A DNA stretch of 64,000 nt from Lotus japonicus (taxonomy: Eukaryota; Streptophyta; Magnoliopsida; Fabales; Fabaceae): positions 19,531,802-19,595,801 of the forward strand of contig NC_080041.1 in NCBI RefSeq assembly GCF_012489685.1, given 5' to 3'. A model generated the notes under the pieces. The model searched no databases and was not told the DNA's origin. It was given only the letters and a program-made list of their open reading frames with translations. This document shows, piece by piece, positions 23,745 to 34,170 of the stretch. Each line of letters opens with the position of its first letter. Positions within the stretch are counted from its first letter, which is position 1. The position numbers and the translations under genes are program-made.

Positions 23745-23891
23745 GTTGGGGAATATAGTCGTTCGAGAATATAGCCGTTGGGGAATATAGCCGTTGGGGA
23801 ATATAGCCGTTGGAGAATATAGCCGTTGGGGAATATAGCCGTTGTAGAATATAGCCGTTGGGGAATATAGCCGTTGGAGAATATAGCCGTT
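23745..23891 (+). repeat. Minisatellite, 16-bp unit
   Basis: About nine copies of GAATATAGCCGTTGGG with small changes, 120 bp before the transposase start. It may influence or separate expression of the two genes. Confidence 0.9.
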
Positions 23892-24012
23892 GTTGTTTCT
23901 CTTATTTATACATGTCATATTTCATTCATCTCAACATTCAAGAGTTGTTTTGTCCTCTCATATTGTCTTCCTCCTATCCAATTACACTGATAGTTTCTCA
24001 TTGTGTCATAGA

Positions 24013-25317
24013 ATGGATCCAAACAATATGGCCGACTTGGACATTTACGACGTTGTCATTGACGAACTTATCAATGACACGACTATAGAAGATATGATGC
24101 AGGAGGAGATGGAGTTTTATCAACGACGTGCCAACACCGTTAGGCCCAAGCGAACAAGAAAGGTGATAGAGAGAGATCGTGAAGCTGGGAACGAGCGGTT
24201 GTGGAATGACTACTTCTCCGAAAATCCTGTGTACACGGAAGAGCTTTTCCGACGAAGGTTTCGAATGCGAAAGCATGTGTTCCTCAGAATTGTAGGGGCC
24301 CTTGGGTCTCATGACCCGTACTTTTTAATGTCTGTCGATGCAGTTGGAAGACAAGGCCTGTCACCATTACAAAAGTGCACCGCCGCTATTCGTATGTTGG
24401 CGTACGGATCACCTGCTGACAGTGTTGACGAGTACGTTCGAATTGGTGAAAGTACTGCAATTGAGTGCTTAAAGAATTTTGTGGAAGGTGTGTGTGCAGT
24501 ATTTGGTGAAACATACTTGAGGCGCCCGAACCAGGAAGACATTACCCGCTTACTTCAATGGGGCGAGTCTCGTGGATTTCCAGGTATGTTGGGTTCTATT
24601 GATTGTATGCATTGGGAATGGAAGAATTGTCCAGTTGCGTGGAAAGGTCAATTCACCCGAGGTGATCATGGAAAGCCCACAATCATGCTTGAAGCAGTGG
24701 CATCACAAGACTTGTGGATTTGGCATGCATTTTTTGGCATTGCAGGTTCTAACAATGACATTAATGTGCTAAATCAATCTCCGGTTTTCAATGAGGTTTT
24801 GAGTGGAAATGCTCCCATGGTGAACTTTAGCGTGAATGGAACAATGTATAACATGGGATACTATCTAGCAGACGGTATATATCCCCCGTGGGCTACATTT
24901 GTGAAGACCATCCCAATGCCGCAAGGAGAAAAAAGGCAAAAATTTGCGAAAAGACAAGAAGGAGCAAGAAAGGACGTTGAACGTGCATTCGGCGTTCTCC
25001 AATCTCGGTTTGCAATTGTTCGTGGTCCATCACGCTTTTGGCATCCGAATGAGATGAAGTCAATAATGTATGCTTGCATCATATTGCACAACATGATTGT
25101 TGAAGATGAGCGCAACACGTACCGAGGTAATTTTGTTTATGATCAGGTCAATAATGACATATTGGATGTTGAAGTAGTAAGTGGTCTTATTCCCGCTTTT
25201 AGAAATATCTTGGAAAGAAGAGCACATCAAATTGATAGGTCAATTCATCACCAGCTTCAAGCAGACTTGGTGGAGCATATTTGGCAGCTTCCCGAAAACG
25301 AGAATAATGAAAATTAA
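24013..25317 (+). CDS. PIF/Harbinger DDE transposase
   Basis: 434 codons from ATG 24013, an intact frame of normal length. The enzyme cuts and pastes the element at TAA/TTA targets. An N-terminal helix-turn-helix-like segment lies at about 74-160. The RNase H-like catalytic core has GSIDCMHW (D197), HAFFGIAGSNNDINVL (D249), YYLADGIYP (D287) and RKDVERAFGVLQ (E323). D197 and E323 are the outer catalytic acids; which of D249 and D287 is the middle one I leave open. The C-terminus includes ILHNMIVEDE, usual in this family. An upstream in-frame ATG at 23890 lies in minisatellite-proximal sequence and is less likely. The accessory gene beside it is destroyed, so this copy would depend on another source of that protein. 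Confidence 0.9.
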   Translation: MDPNNMADLDIYDVVIDELINDTTIEDMMQEEMEFYQRRANTVRPKRTRKVIERDREAGNERLWNDYFSENPVYTEELFRRRFRMRKHVFLRIVGALGSHDPYFLMSVDAVGRQGLSPLQKCTAAIRMLAYGSPADSVDEYVRIGESTAIECLKNFVEGVCAVFGETYLRRPNQEDITRLLQWGESRGFPGMLGSIDCMHWEWKNCPVAWKGQFTRGDHGKPTIMLEAVASQDLWIWHAFFGIAGSNNDINVLNQSPVFNEVLSGNAPMVNFSVNGTMYNMGYYLADGIYPPWATFVKTIPMPQGEKRQKFAKRQEGARKDVERAFGVLQSRFAIVRGPSRFWHPNEMKSIMYACIILHNMIVEDERNTYRGNFVYDQVNNDILDVEVVSGLIPAFRNILERRAHQIDRSIHHQLQADLVEHIWQLPENENNEN

Positions 25318-25807
25318 CCTTCAAGTGTTATTATGTATTTCATTTCAAATGTATTGTTGCTTATTTTTCATTGTCATGTATTTTCTTTCGTCTTTATTTC
25401 TATCATTCAATAAAATTGTTTTTGCTAGAAATAACACAATGTACTTTTTTATTTTTGTTTCAAGTTAACATGCCGATATTTAAATTTAATTGTTTTAAAT
25501 ATTAAGTAAAATTAAATTTAAATTAAATTCGTATTAATTTTAATTAAATTATTTTTAAGTTGAAGTATTGATTTAGTATTAAATTTTAAATCTAAATTGA
25601 GTGAAAATAAATATTATTAATTTATTTTGTATGGTGGGACACGGGTGTGATCCTTCAAATAGTAATTTAAGAAACCATGGGTTGGAGCAAAATCTGCTTC
25701 AATTTCTTAGGAGTTTCTTAAGTCTGATGTGGCAGACAGGGCCCACAGGAATAGTGCTGAATAGTGTGTTAAGAAACCAGATAAGAAATTGTGGGTTGGA
25801 GTTGCTC
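25318..25807. other. Harbinger 3' non-coding region and right TIR
   Basis: AT-rich tail followed by subterminal copies of 'taagaaacca' (25668, 25770) and the right TIR at 25795-25807, mirroring the left end. Confidence 0.75.
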
Positions 25808-25810
25808 TAA

Positions 25811-26331
25811 ATATCACATATTTTAAGAAATTAAGTTAAGTCAAGCTAAGTGTAACGTTATGACCAGTCTTCAATCCCTCTCAATCTCTCATGATCACCG
25901 CCTACCTTCATATACTTGTTTTTCTGAACATTTTTATATTGGTATATTTTTAAATTTTTTTTGTTGAAAATACTGATTTATAATTTAATATCATAACAAA
26001 AAATGAATTATGAGCAGGGACATTTTGGTGAACCCGAGGTAGCCGCCAATGAAACGGTTGAGATGTATGGGTGGTAAATGACACAGACCAACAAGTTGAT
26101 GCGGTGGGTCCCATGCACGGTTACAACATAACTGTCGTCGTTTTCTTATTGGGTATCCTCCCAAATTATTGTAGTAGTTTTTAGGATCTCTAGGAAGTGG
26201 TCACTGTTTCAGATTGTTACACGTGTCCTTTCACCATTGGGTTTAATCACTTCACCACCTTTGTTTCAACCAATCCATAGTAAGGAGAGTGAACTTTCAG
26301 AAATCATTTATAAGTTAATTTAGTATTTTTA
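25811..26331. other. Intergenic
   Basis: No gene or repeat end recognised. Confidence 0.5.
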
Positions 26332-26950
26332 AAGCATCTTTATCTATTACACTCACTAGAGTATCTACACTTCATTCTTTACAATTTCCTATAGTGTCAC
26401 ATCATCTAAACAATTTTACTAACTTTTTACTCCAATCCAAAAACTCTTAAAAGTTTCTCTAGTAGACCTCACATTCAACTACACACTTTATAGATAAAAT
26501 GATAAGCAAATATAATACTCCCTCCGTTCCTAAATAACTACTATTTCTAGCTAAATTTTTTATTCCTAATTATCTGTTACTTTACAAAATTCAAGAAATC
26601 ATTAATTATACTTTACCAATTGTACCCTTCATTTATTGGTGGTAGAAAAGTTGAAAAGTTCGAATTAATGAGAGATAAAGAGTATAGTAGGAAGTTGAAT
26701 TGTAATTTTAATAAAAAAAGAACATTAATTGCTATTTCTTAATACTTGTGCAACAACCTTAAAGTGTCAGTTATTTAGAAACGGAGGGAGTAATATTTTA
26801 TAAGAACATATTTATGAGAGACACATAAGAGAGAAGTTTCTACACTACCACACCCAAATTAGACATGGTGGAAGAACCATTTCTCTCCAATGGTATGAGA
26901 CACTAATGGAAGAGTCTCTTTGATGTGAGACACTCCCATTGGAGATGCTC
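26332..26950. mobile_element. Tourist-like MITE (interrupted)
   Basis: The right end CCATTGGAGATGCTC (26936-26950) is followed by TTA. The left end AAGCATCTTTATC is preceded by TTA (26329-26331) and is a degraded match to the complement GAGCATCTCCAAT. A 3-bp TTA target and this terminus point to a non-autonomous Harbinger relative. It is split by a Stowaway MITE at 26518. Confidence 0.55.
26518..26790. mobile_element. Stowaway MITE
   Basis: 273 bp with TIRs CTCCCTCCGTTCCTAAATAAC / CTCCCTCCGTTTCTAAATAAC and TA target copies on both sides (26516-26517, 26791-26792). Non-autonomous Tc1/mariner type. Confidence 0.93.
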
Positions 26951-26953
26951 TTA

Positions 26954-27399
26954 TCGATGAATGAATTTTCAAATAGTGGGAGGCAGCAACTTGTGGTTTG
27001 ATGTTGCCTTGATTTTATGGTACTTGGTTGAATCTCAAGGCTTGGCGCATGGTTTGTTGCATCTGGTGCTATCCTTGGAGGTCATGCGTCTTTGGTTCAT
27101 GGTTGTTTAAGTCATGTTTCGCTTTGTTTAGTGGTGATTTTTGTGTTAGTGTAGCATTATGTTACTTATAGGCTTTGACGGGCTGCTGTTGCTTTCGTTT
27201 TTAAATTAGTATTGATGTTTAGCATTGTATGTGTTGGCTGTTTCAAGCATTGGATCCTCAGTTGAGAGATTTTTGTTATAAGAGGTACTGTTATTTTCAT
27301 ATGATTATCTATTTTGTTGTCATGAAAAATTAATGACTAAATTTTATTTAGAAATCAGGCTGATTTTAATATATAATTACAGGAGAAAAATTATTATGG
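26954..27399. other. Intergenic, unrecognised
   Basis: A T- and G-rich stretch (for example 'ttggttgaatctcaaggcttgg') that might be an old retrotransposon 3' region. Nothing was identified with confidence. Confidence 0.35.
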
Positions 27400-28022
27400 G
27401 AAAAATTCTAGAAATTAAAAATAAAAAACTTATTGCGGTAGTTGCGAGCTTAAGAAAAAAAGGAGAACAATAGGGGGATCGAATCGTCGCAACAGGATAA
27501 ATAAACTAATTTTAATACGACATCTTTGTGGCGGTTTAACCGCCACCAAATGCAATAAGTTCATCTCATCTGCGAAACCGCCGCAATGTCAAAGGAATTG
27601 ATTGACTAATCAATTGAATAACTGTTACTGACCAGATTAATTGATGTATATAATTGTAGTTGACCAAGGTTGTAATTAGGATTAATTGTTGATTAGCTGA
27701 TACAGATAAGAGAATTTATTCTCATAATTAGGAGAGATATAATTTTCATATTTGTAATATGTTATCATTATAAAGTTAGCTCTATGCTGTGTACTCAGCA
27801 TCAAGACAATATTTTCATTTCATTTTCCTGAGTTTGACATGGTATCACAGCTGGTTTTCGATCATATCGTTTCCTAGCCAGAAATTCCTAGTCTCTTGTC
27901 CTAGACCACGTTTTTTTTCTTAGCCTTGTCCAAGTTCATACCACGTTTCTTCGTGGTTATCATCGATACATCCTTTATAAAAAAAAAATTGGTTCTTCGT
28001 TAGCATTTTTTTACTCAACCTC

Positions 28023-28300
28023 ATGGCTACAGAAAAATATGATGTCTTATATGTTCACCTTAATGGTAAGAACTACTCGACCTGGGCATTCCAATTCGAA
28101 ATATTTGTCACGGGTAAGGACCATTGGGGTCATGTTGATCGCAGCGACCCAGCTCTTGATAAAGACAAACATAAGACTGAACATGCCAAGTGGGAGGTAA
28201 AAGATGCTCAAGTCAAGACATGGATCATCAACTCTGTTGATCCCAGCATCGTTCTTAATCTTCGACCATTCAAAGTTGCTGATATGTGGGACTCACCGCT
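28023..28300 (+). pseudogene. Copia Gag N-terminal remnant
   Basis: About 90 residues of a copia Gag (VHLNGKNYSTWAFQFEIFV; KWEVKDAQVKTWIINSV) ending abruptly near VADMWD. The following bases already encode the end of integrase, so a deletion fused the two. Confidence 0.8.
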
Positions 28301-30240
28301 ATTGAATGTGCTTTCCTTGGATGCTCTACTCACCAGAAAGGTTTTCTATGTTATGATCCTAGTCAATGTCGGATTCGGGTCTCTAGAAATGTCATATTTC
28401 AAGAAAATAAATATTTTTTTGAATCTCACCTAGACCATATCTCTCCTTCAATTTATGTTTTGCCATTGTTTTCTTACTCTGCTATAGGACCACAATCAGC
28501 AAGACCTATCTTGACGTATCAAAGGTGTGGTATTGTCACTCAAAATCTGCCACCAGAACCTCCAAGGCCTCTTCAAGATCCTTCCCTGCATGCTGATCCA
28601 GTACATGTTGCACTACCAGTATTTTTACGACGCAGTTCTCGCGTTCGTAATCCACCTGAAAAGTATGGTTTCACCTCTCTCTTGTCTTTGACGGTAACTT
28701 TATCTTTTGTTTCTATCCCTTCCTCTTATAAACAGGCAATGGAGCATGACTGTTAACAAAAAGCTGTTGAAACATAACTTCTAGCATTAGAAGAAAATCA
28801 GACATGGGATGTGGTTCCGTGTCCAGCATCTGTCAAACCTCTTGACAGCAAGTTTGTGTTTTCTATAAAACTTCGTTCGGATGGCTCAATAGATCGGTAC
28901 AAGGCTCGGTTGGTTGTTCTTGGAAATAAGCATTAATAGGGACTTGACTATGATGAGACATTTGCACCTGTCGCCAAGATGACAACGGTGCGTACTGTTC
29001 TTGCAATTGCTGCCTCCCAGTCCTGGACATTACGTCAAATGGATGTCAAAAACGCATTCTTGCACAGTGATCTCAAGGAGGAAGTTTACATCAAACTTCC
29101 GAGTGGTATGCCCACACTCTACCCTAAAGAAGTTTGCAAACTTAAGCGCTCTTTGTATGGTTTGAAACAAGCACCAAGAGTCTGGTTCGAGAAGTTTCGA
29201 TCCACACTACTTGGATTTTCCTTCACACAGAGCCAATATGATCCATCATTTTTCCTACAAAGGACTTCAAAAGGTATCGTGGTACTCCTAGTTTATGTGG
29301 ATGATATTGTGGTGACAGGGTCTGATCAAGAGGCTATTTCTACAATTAAACAATTGTTACATTCAACTTTTCACATGAAAGATCTTGGACAACTCACTTA
29401 CTTTTTGGGGTTAGAGGTACATTATCAGCCCAAAGACATATTTTTAAATCAGCACAAGTATATTTAAGACTTGATCCAATTAGCTAGCCTCACCAATGTG
29501 ACCTCAATTGACACCCCCATGGAAGTTAATGTGAAGTATAGACGGGACGAAGGTGACCTTCTAGAAGATCCCACTTTATATCGTAAGCTGGTAGGTAGTC
29601 TTATCTACCTCACCATCACCCGACCTAACATTTCTTTTGTTGTCCACACACTAAGTAAGTTCATGCAATCACCTCGACATTTGCACCTTTCAGCATTGCA
29701 CCGCATCATTCGATACCCCCTTGGTACCTCTAAACGTGGCTTATTCTTTTCTACTGGATCATCACTTCAGCTCCAAGCATATAGTGATGCTGATTGGGCC
29801 GGATGTCCAGACACAAGGAAATCTACTATTGGTTGGTGTATGTTTCTGGGTGATGCTATAATCTAATGGAAATGCAAGAAACAAGATTCGGTCTCAAAGT
29901 CATCAATTAAAGCAGAGTATCGCGCCATGTCTGTTGCTTGCTCTGAGATAATTTGGTTGCGTGGTCTTCTTGCAGATCTTGGGTTTCCTCAAACACAACC
30001 AATTTCACTACATTCCGACAACACCAGGGCCATACAAATCGCAACAAATCCCAGTATACCATGAACGAACAAAGCACATATAGGTTGATTGTCACTCTAT
30101 ACGAGAAGTTTATGACTGCCGAGTTATCACTCTACCTCATATCTCAACTGTTGTTTAGATTGCTGATATTTTCACCAAATCCTTGACACGTCAGCGCCAC
30201 ATTGTCATAGCTAGTAAATTGATGCTTGTAGACTTACCGA
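28300..30240 (+). pseudogene. Copia Pol remnant (integrase tail, RT, RNase H)
   Basis: Starts with the integrase tail (CAFLGCSTHQKGFLCYDP). Reverse transcriptase follows, with QMDVKNAFLH (from about 29037), [10 protein letters not shown] and VYVDDIVVTG (about 29295), then RNase H with AYSDADWAG (about 29778) and KAEYRAMS. Stops at about 28755, 28937, 29467 and 29866 break the frame, so it is dead. Confidence 0.85.
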
Positions 30241-30670
30241 TATCTATTTAAGGGGGGATGTCAAATGAATTGATTGATTAATCAATTGAATAATTGTTAC
30301 TGACCAGATTAACTGCTGTATATAATTGTAGTTGACAAAGACAGTAATTATGATTAATTGTTGATTAGCTGTTACAGATCAGAGAATTTATTCTCATAAT
30401 TAAGAGAAGTATTATTTCCATATTTGTAATATGTTATCATTATAATGTTAGCTCTATGTTGTGTACTCAACATCAAAACAGTATTTTCATTCCATTTTCC
30501 TGAGTTTGACACGCAATATGCACATATTATTTTTGCGGCGATTGTTCCAGCGGTTCCAACAACCACCGCAGGAAGCATATCGATACCTGTAAAGGAGGTG
30601 GTTTAGCAACCGCCACGATATGAATTTAGCGGGGTTAGAACCGCCGCAAAATGCACAATTTGTTTTAGTG

Positions 30671-30986
30671 TTAAGAGACACAAGCTTAGGTTCGAAGGTG
30701 GTGTCAAGACAACAAGTCACTTAAGATCAAGCCAAGTTCAATCTTCCAAGTTTATTCGATACCATATCAACTAGCTCCACCATCAAAGGTTTGAAGCAGC
30801 TTCAAAGAGAGAGGCACTAACATATGTTATGGGAGCATAAGCCCACAACAATTACTGATCAAATCGAGCAGCGGTGTTGAGTTTGAGCATCAGTGTTAGG
30901 CCGATTTATGACATAGATTAGAAAGTTATGTTTCATTTCTAATTTCATTTGTATGATCAAGTTGGTAGTTATTATCATAAATATTA
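30671..30986. other. Intergenic, unrecognised
   Basis: About 316 bp of non-coding sequence without an identifiable repeat end. Confidence 0.4.
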
Positions 30987-30989
30987 TAA

Positions 30990-31619
30990 GACCAAGTGCA
31001 ATGGGGGAGTTGAGTGGTGTGTTGAGTGTTGAGAGAGTAGTGTAGTGGTGTGTTGAGATTGAGGAGAAAGGAGAGAGGTGTTGAGTAAACTCAACATGTT
31101 GAGAGTGGGGCGGGCTGGCCACGTGGCGGCCAAATATTGGCCGCACCAGGCTCGTGGTCCACACGGCCTGACAGGGCGCGTGGGAGCAGCCCGGAGCGGA
31201 GAGAGAAAGTGAGTGGGTGGATTGCTGCTGACACGTGGCGATTCCTGATTGGGTCGCTGGATTTTTATCTTCTTAAATTATTGTGTGATTAGTTTGTTGT
31301 CTTGCATTTTAAGTTAAGAAAATAAAATATATTATTTTCTATATTTAAAAAAAATTAAATTTTTAAATGTTTATTGTTTTAATTTAATTTAAATCGATAA
31401 TTGTAATTTTATGTAATCATAAAAACAAAAATATAAGATTAAATAAAAATATGAAATAAAAAAGTGGTGGGGTAGGGTGAGTGGTGGGGTAGGGTGTTGA
31501 ATGAAAAACTATTGGAGTGGGTAAAAGTTGAATGAATGTTGAATTGGAGAGAGAAGATGATGTGGAGTGTTGGGAAGAGAAAAAGTGGTGTTGAGTGTTG
31601 AAAACCATTGTAGATGGTC
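30990..31619. mobile_element. Tourist-like MITE
   Basis: 630 bp with ends GACCAAGTGCAATGG and (complement) GACCATCTACAATGG, flanked by TAA (30987-30989, 31620-31622). Its subterminal parts are rich in GTTGAGTG. No coding capacity. Confidence 0.8.
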
Positions 31620-31622
31620 TAA

Positions 31623-32653
31623 GACTCTAAGTAGCAGTTTTTCATTTAAAATTAGGGTTGAACATCTTACAATTGAACACTAAAAAAACCTTATATCTAT
31701 TGTTGCAAAAATATCAACTAGGTGTCACACGTAAGTAAGTAGTTGGTATTTTTTTTCATTTCTTGCACAATTTAATCCAATTGTTTTTGTGATCATTTCA
31801 GTTTTTGCAATATCTTCTCAAGCTTTTTTTTTTCTTTTTGCATCAATACTCACTGGAATATTGAACCTAAAGTTTTCATTGGACTTCGTGTTTTATATAA
31901 GTGTTCATAGGAGCATTGTTCTTTCAAGTTATTATTGGATATCTTGTGTTGTTTGCTTTACATAGCTTGTGAAATCCGATGCTCCCTTGCTCTCTCTCAT
32001 ATTTGTAAAGCTGATGCATTTTTATTTTTGGTGATTTTCCTGTTCTGAGATGTTAACTTAATCAATTTTGTGCACGGATCATTGTATTGGTTTAATTTGA
32101 ATTTGTTATTGCTTTCATCAATTTTTATGTATTGGTAGTGGTTTATTTTGTTTGAAAGGATCTCTCTATTGTGTTGCTCTAACTATATATAATGCACACT
32201 TTAAAAAAAAAAACTATATATATAATGCACAAGATTGAAATTCATAAGGTATAAAAAATTAATATTTTAAAAACAAATTTTCTTGCTTAAAGTTGTTAAT
32301 GTTTTCCCATTTAAATATCGTCAAATACTCAAATGATTGTTGTTGGGTCCCACCATTAAACAAAATACAGCAAATAATGGTGCTACACACTCACCAAACA
32401 CAAAATCACACAAAATATAACATCATCCAATATTCCTTTAAGCCGTAGACATACATAGTTGTTGAATAAAAATTGCTACAATGACATTTTCCTCTATTCC
32501 TTTATCTTTAAAAAGTGGAGAAGATTTTAATGGAAATTTTGAACATATCAGGTTCCTTGGCATTTTGTATATCATGTTAAAAATAACTATATATATATGG
32601 CAAATTCTGTGTATATTAAACCCAGTGATCAATGAATTTTTTTTACAGGGAGG
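31623..32653. other. Intergenic, AT-rich
   Basis: No gene, RNA or repeat terminus recognised. It is T-rich with short AT tracts. Confidence 0.5.
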
Positions 32654-33392
32654 GGCTATGTAACACCCCGATTTCCGGGTGTCACTTTAGTAACAAAAAA
32701 TAACTCTACGCGGAAAATAGGTAATTTTTTTTTCGTTTGATTCCTTTTAAATAAAGCAATAGCAAATAAAGACATAGCTCAACCACTAAACTAACCAATA
32801 TACATCAAATATAAACATGTACAGCCTCAGCTGCACTCCCACGTCACGCGCACTCGCAGTGACTCCAAAGTAGTGTGCCCGCAGGCAAATATATACAAAA
32901 CCAGAAGTGTAAGTGAGAAAATTATAGTTACAATCCACAAGGAGAAAGTCGGCCTCAAAATGGCCTAAGCAAAGACCCCTACAGTCCGACCGACTCACTG
33001 TGATCCCTCAGTAAGAGGACCACACAAAAGTCATGCGTCGGGAACCTACCCTGTCCCAAAAGCAAAACGAATCAGAGCTCTACACAAAGTATGACGCCTG
33101 CCTAAACCTACCCTTCCAGTACCAAGCCCACAACGAACTGAAGACAGCAAGTTGAAGCTCAGCTCCATGCGTCGTAAGACTCCTTTCGTCAGACGTCACG
33201 CTCGTCAGTTCGGTCCTCCAACTCAAGCCTGATCCCCCCCGAGGGAGAGACCATCGAAAACCAGTCGGCCATCGACATCTGGCAGCAGGCCGACCACCCA
33301 AACACAAACATGCAACCAAAGCCAAGGCGCTAGGGTCAACTCACAGAAATAAGTAGATATACACTCAACATGTGATATGGGGTATAGATATA

Positions 33393-33395
33393 TGT

Positions 33396-33430
<35 letters not shown>
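33393..33430. repeat. (AT)n microsatellite in solo LTR
   Basis: About 18 AT units. Confidence 0.9.
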
Positions 33431-33433
<3 letters not shown>

Positions 33434-33539
33434 AATCCTAGCATGTTATGGCTCTAACAATGCTTCAATAATCAAACAGCACACAGTTCAAGTCAGAATG
33501 AATGTATGCGTGAAATGCAATCATGATCCGGATTTGTGA

Positions 33540-33738
33540 CGCGTTCCCGTTCGCCACAAGTGAAGCATTCCCGTTCTTCACTATGGATGAACCATTCCCG
33601 TTATTCATCCTGGATGAACCATTCCCGTTATTCATCCTTGGTGAACCATTCCCGTTATTCATCATTAATGCATTGGTGAACCATTCCCGTTATTCACCAT
33701 GAGATGCACAGGTGAACCATTCCCGTTATTCACCCGAT
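33540..33738. repeat. Minisatellite 'gaaccattcccgttattcat'
   Basis: About seven degenerate copies with GAACCATTCCCGTTATTCA as core and variable spacers. Confidence 0.85.
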
Positions 33739-33824
33739 TGATGCAATATGGTTAGCCAAACATCGAATCGTCCTCACCACATAAGTGTTTAACTCAAACC
33801 CAAACTCAAAACAAACCCAAGAGT

Positions 33825-34170
33825 TAGTGTCGGTCAATACAACACAACTCGGAGTTAGTGTCGGTCAATACAACACAACTCCACCAACAAGAATACACAA
33901 GGGTCTAGTGTCGGTCAATACAACACAGCCCAAACAACAAGAGCACTAAGTGTCGGTCAATACAACACGGCTCCAACAACAAGATAACCCAAGGGATTAG
34001 TGTCGGTCAATACAACACAACCCCAACAACAAGACCCAGAATCAAAGCCAGAGTCAGTGTCGGTCAATACAACACGACTCGGAGTTAGTGTCGGTCAATA
34101 CAACACAACTCCCACCACAAAACCCACAAACAAAGCCCAGAGTCTGTGCCGGTCAATACAGCACGACTCG
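33825..34170. repeat. Minisatellite 'agtgtcggtcaatacaacac'
   Basis: Eight copies of AGTGTCGGTCAATACAACAC with variable spacers of A/C-rich sequence. It could be translated in one frame, but this is a repeat, not a gene. Confidence 0.9.

Larger units (their letters stand above)
8708..25807 (+). mobile_element. PIF/Harbinger transposon (interrupted)
   Basis: Perfect 13-bp terminal inverted repeats, GAGCAACTCCAAC at 8708-8720 and its complement at 25795-25807, are flanked by the 3-bp duplication TAA (8705-8707, 25808-25810), the Harbinger hallmark. The element holds the usual two genes: a Myb/SANT-like accessory protein (9939-10373 plus 22537-23406) and a DDE transposase (24013-25317). A Sirevirus of 12,158 bp sits in the first gene; without it and its extra target copy the transposon would be about 4.9 kb, a normal size. 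Confidence 0.92.
27587..30511 (+). mobile_element. Ty1/copia element, internally deleted
   Basis: 2,925 bp with 253-bp LTRs at 27587-27839 and 30259-30511, TG..CA ends and target duplication CGCAA (27582-27586, 30512-30516). The primer-binding region TGGTATCACAGC follows the 5' LTR and the polypurine tract AAGGGGGGA (30250-30258) precedes the 3' LTR. By eye the LTRs differ at about 23 of 253 bases (about 9%), so it is far older than the Sirevirus. Protease and most of integrase are missing. Confidence 0.9.
27400..30670. mobile_element. CACTA-like fragment split by a copia element
   Basis: The right edge, reverse-complemented, reads CACTAAAACAAATTGTGCA and continues into GCGGCGG-type repeats. 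The sequence left of the copia insertion has matching ACCGCC/GCGGTT motifs (27527-27583). The left terminus was not found, so this is probably one end of a truncated CACTA element. Confidence 0.4.

Noticed and set aside
23745..23891. 16-bp repeats with apparent spacing
   Set aside because: Units are head-to-tail without spacers; a minisatellite within the Harbinger element.
33540..34170. Regularly spaced repeats resembling a CRISPR array
   Set aside because: The genome is plant nuclear, spacers are short and of variable length, the units are degenerate, and the arrays lie inside a solo LTR. They are minisatellites.
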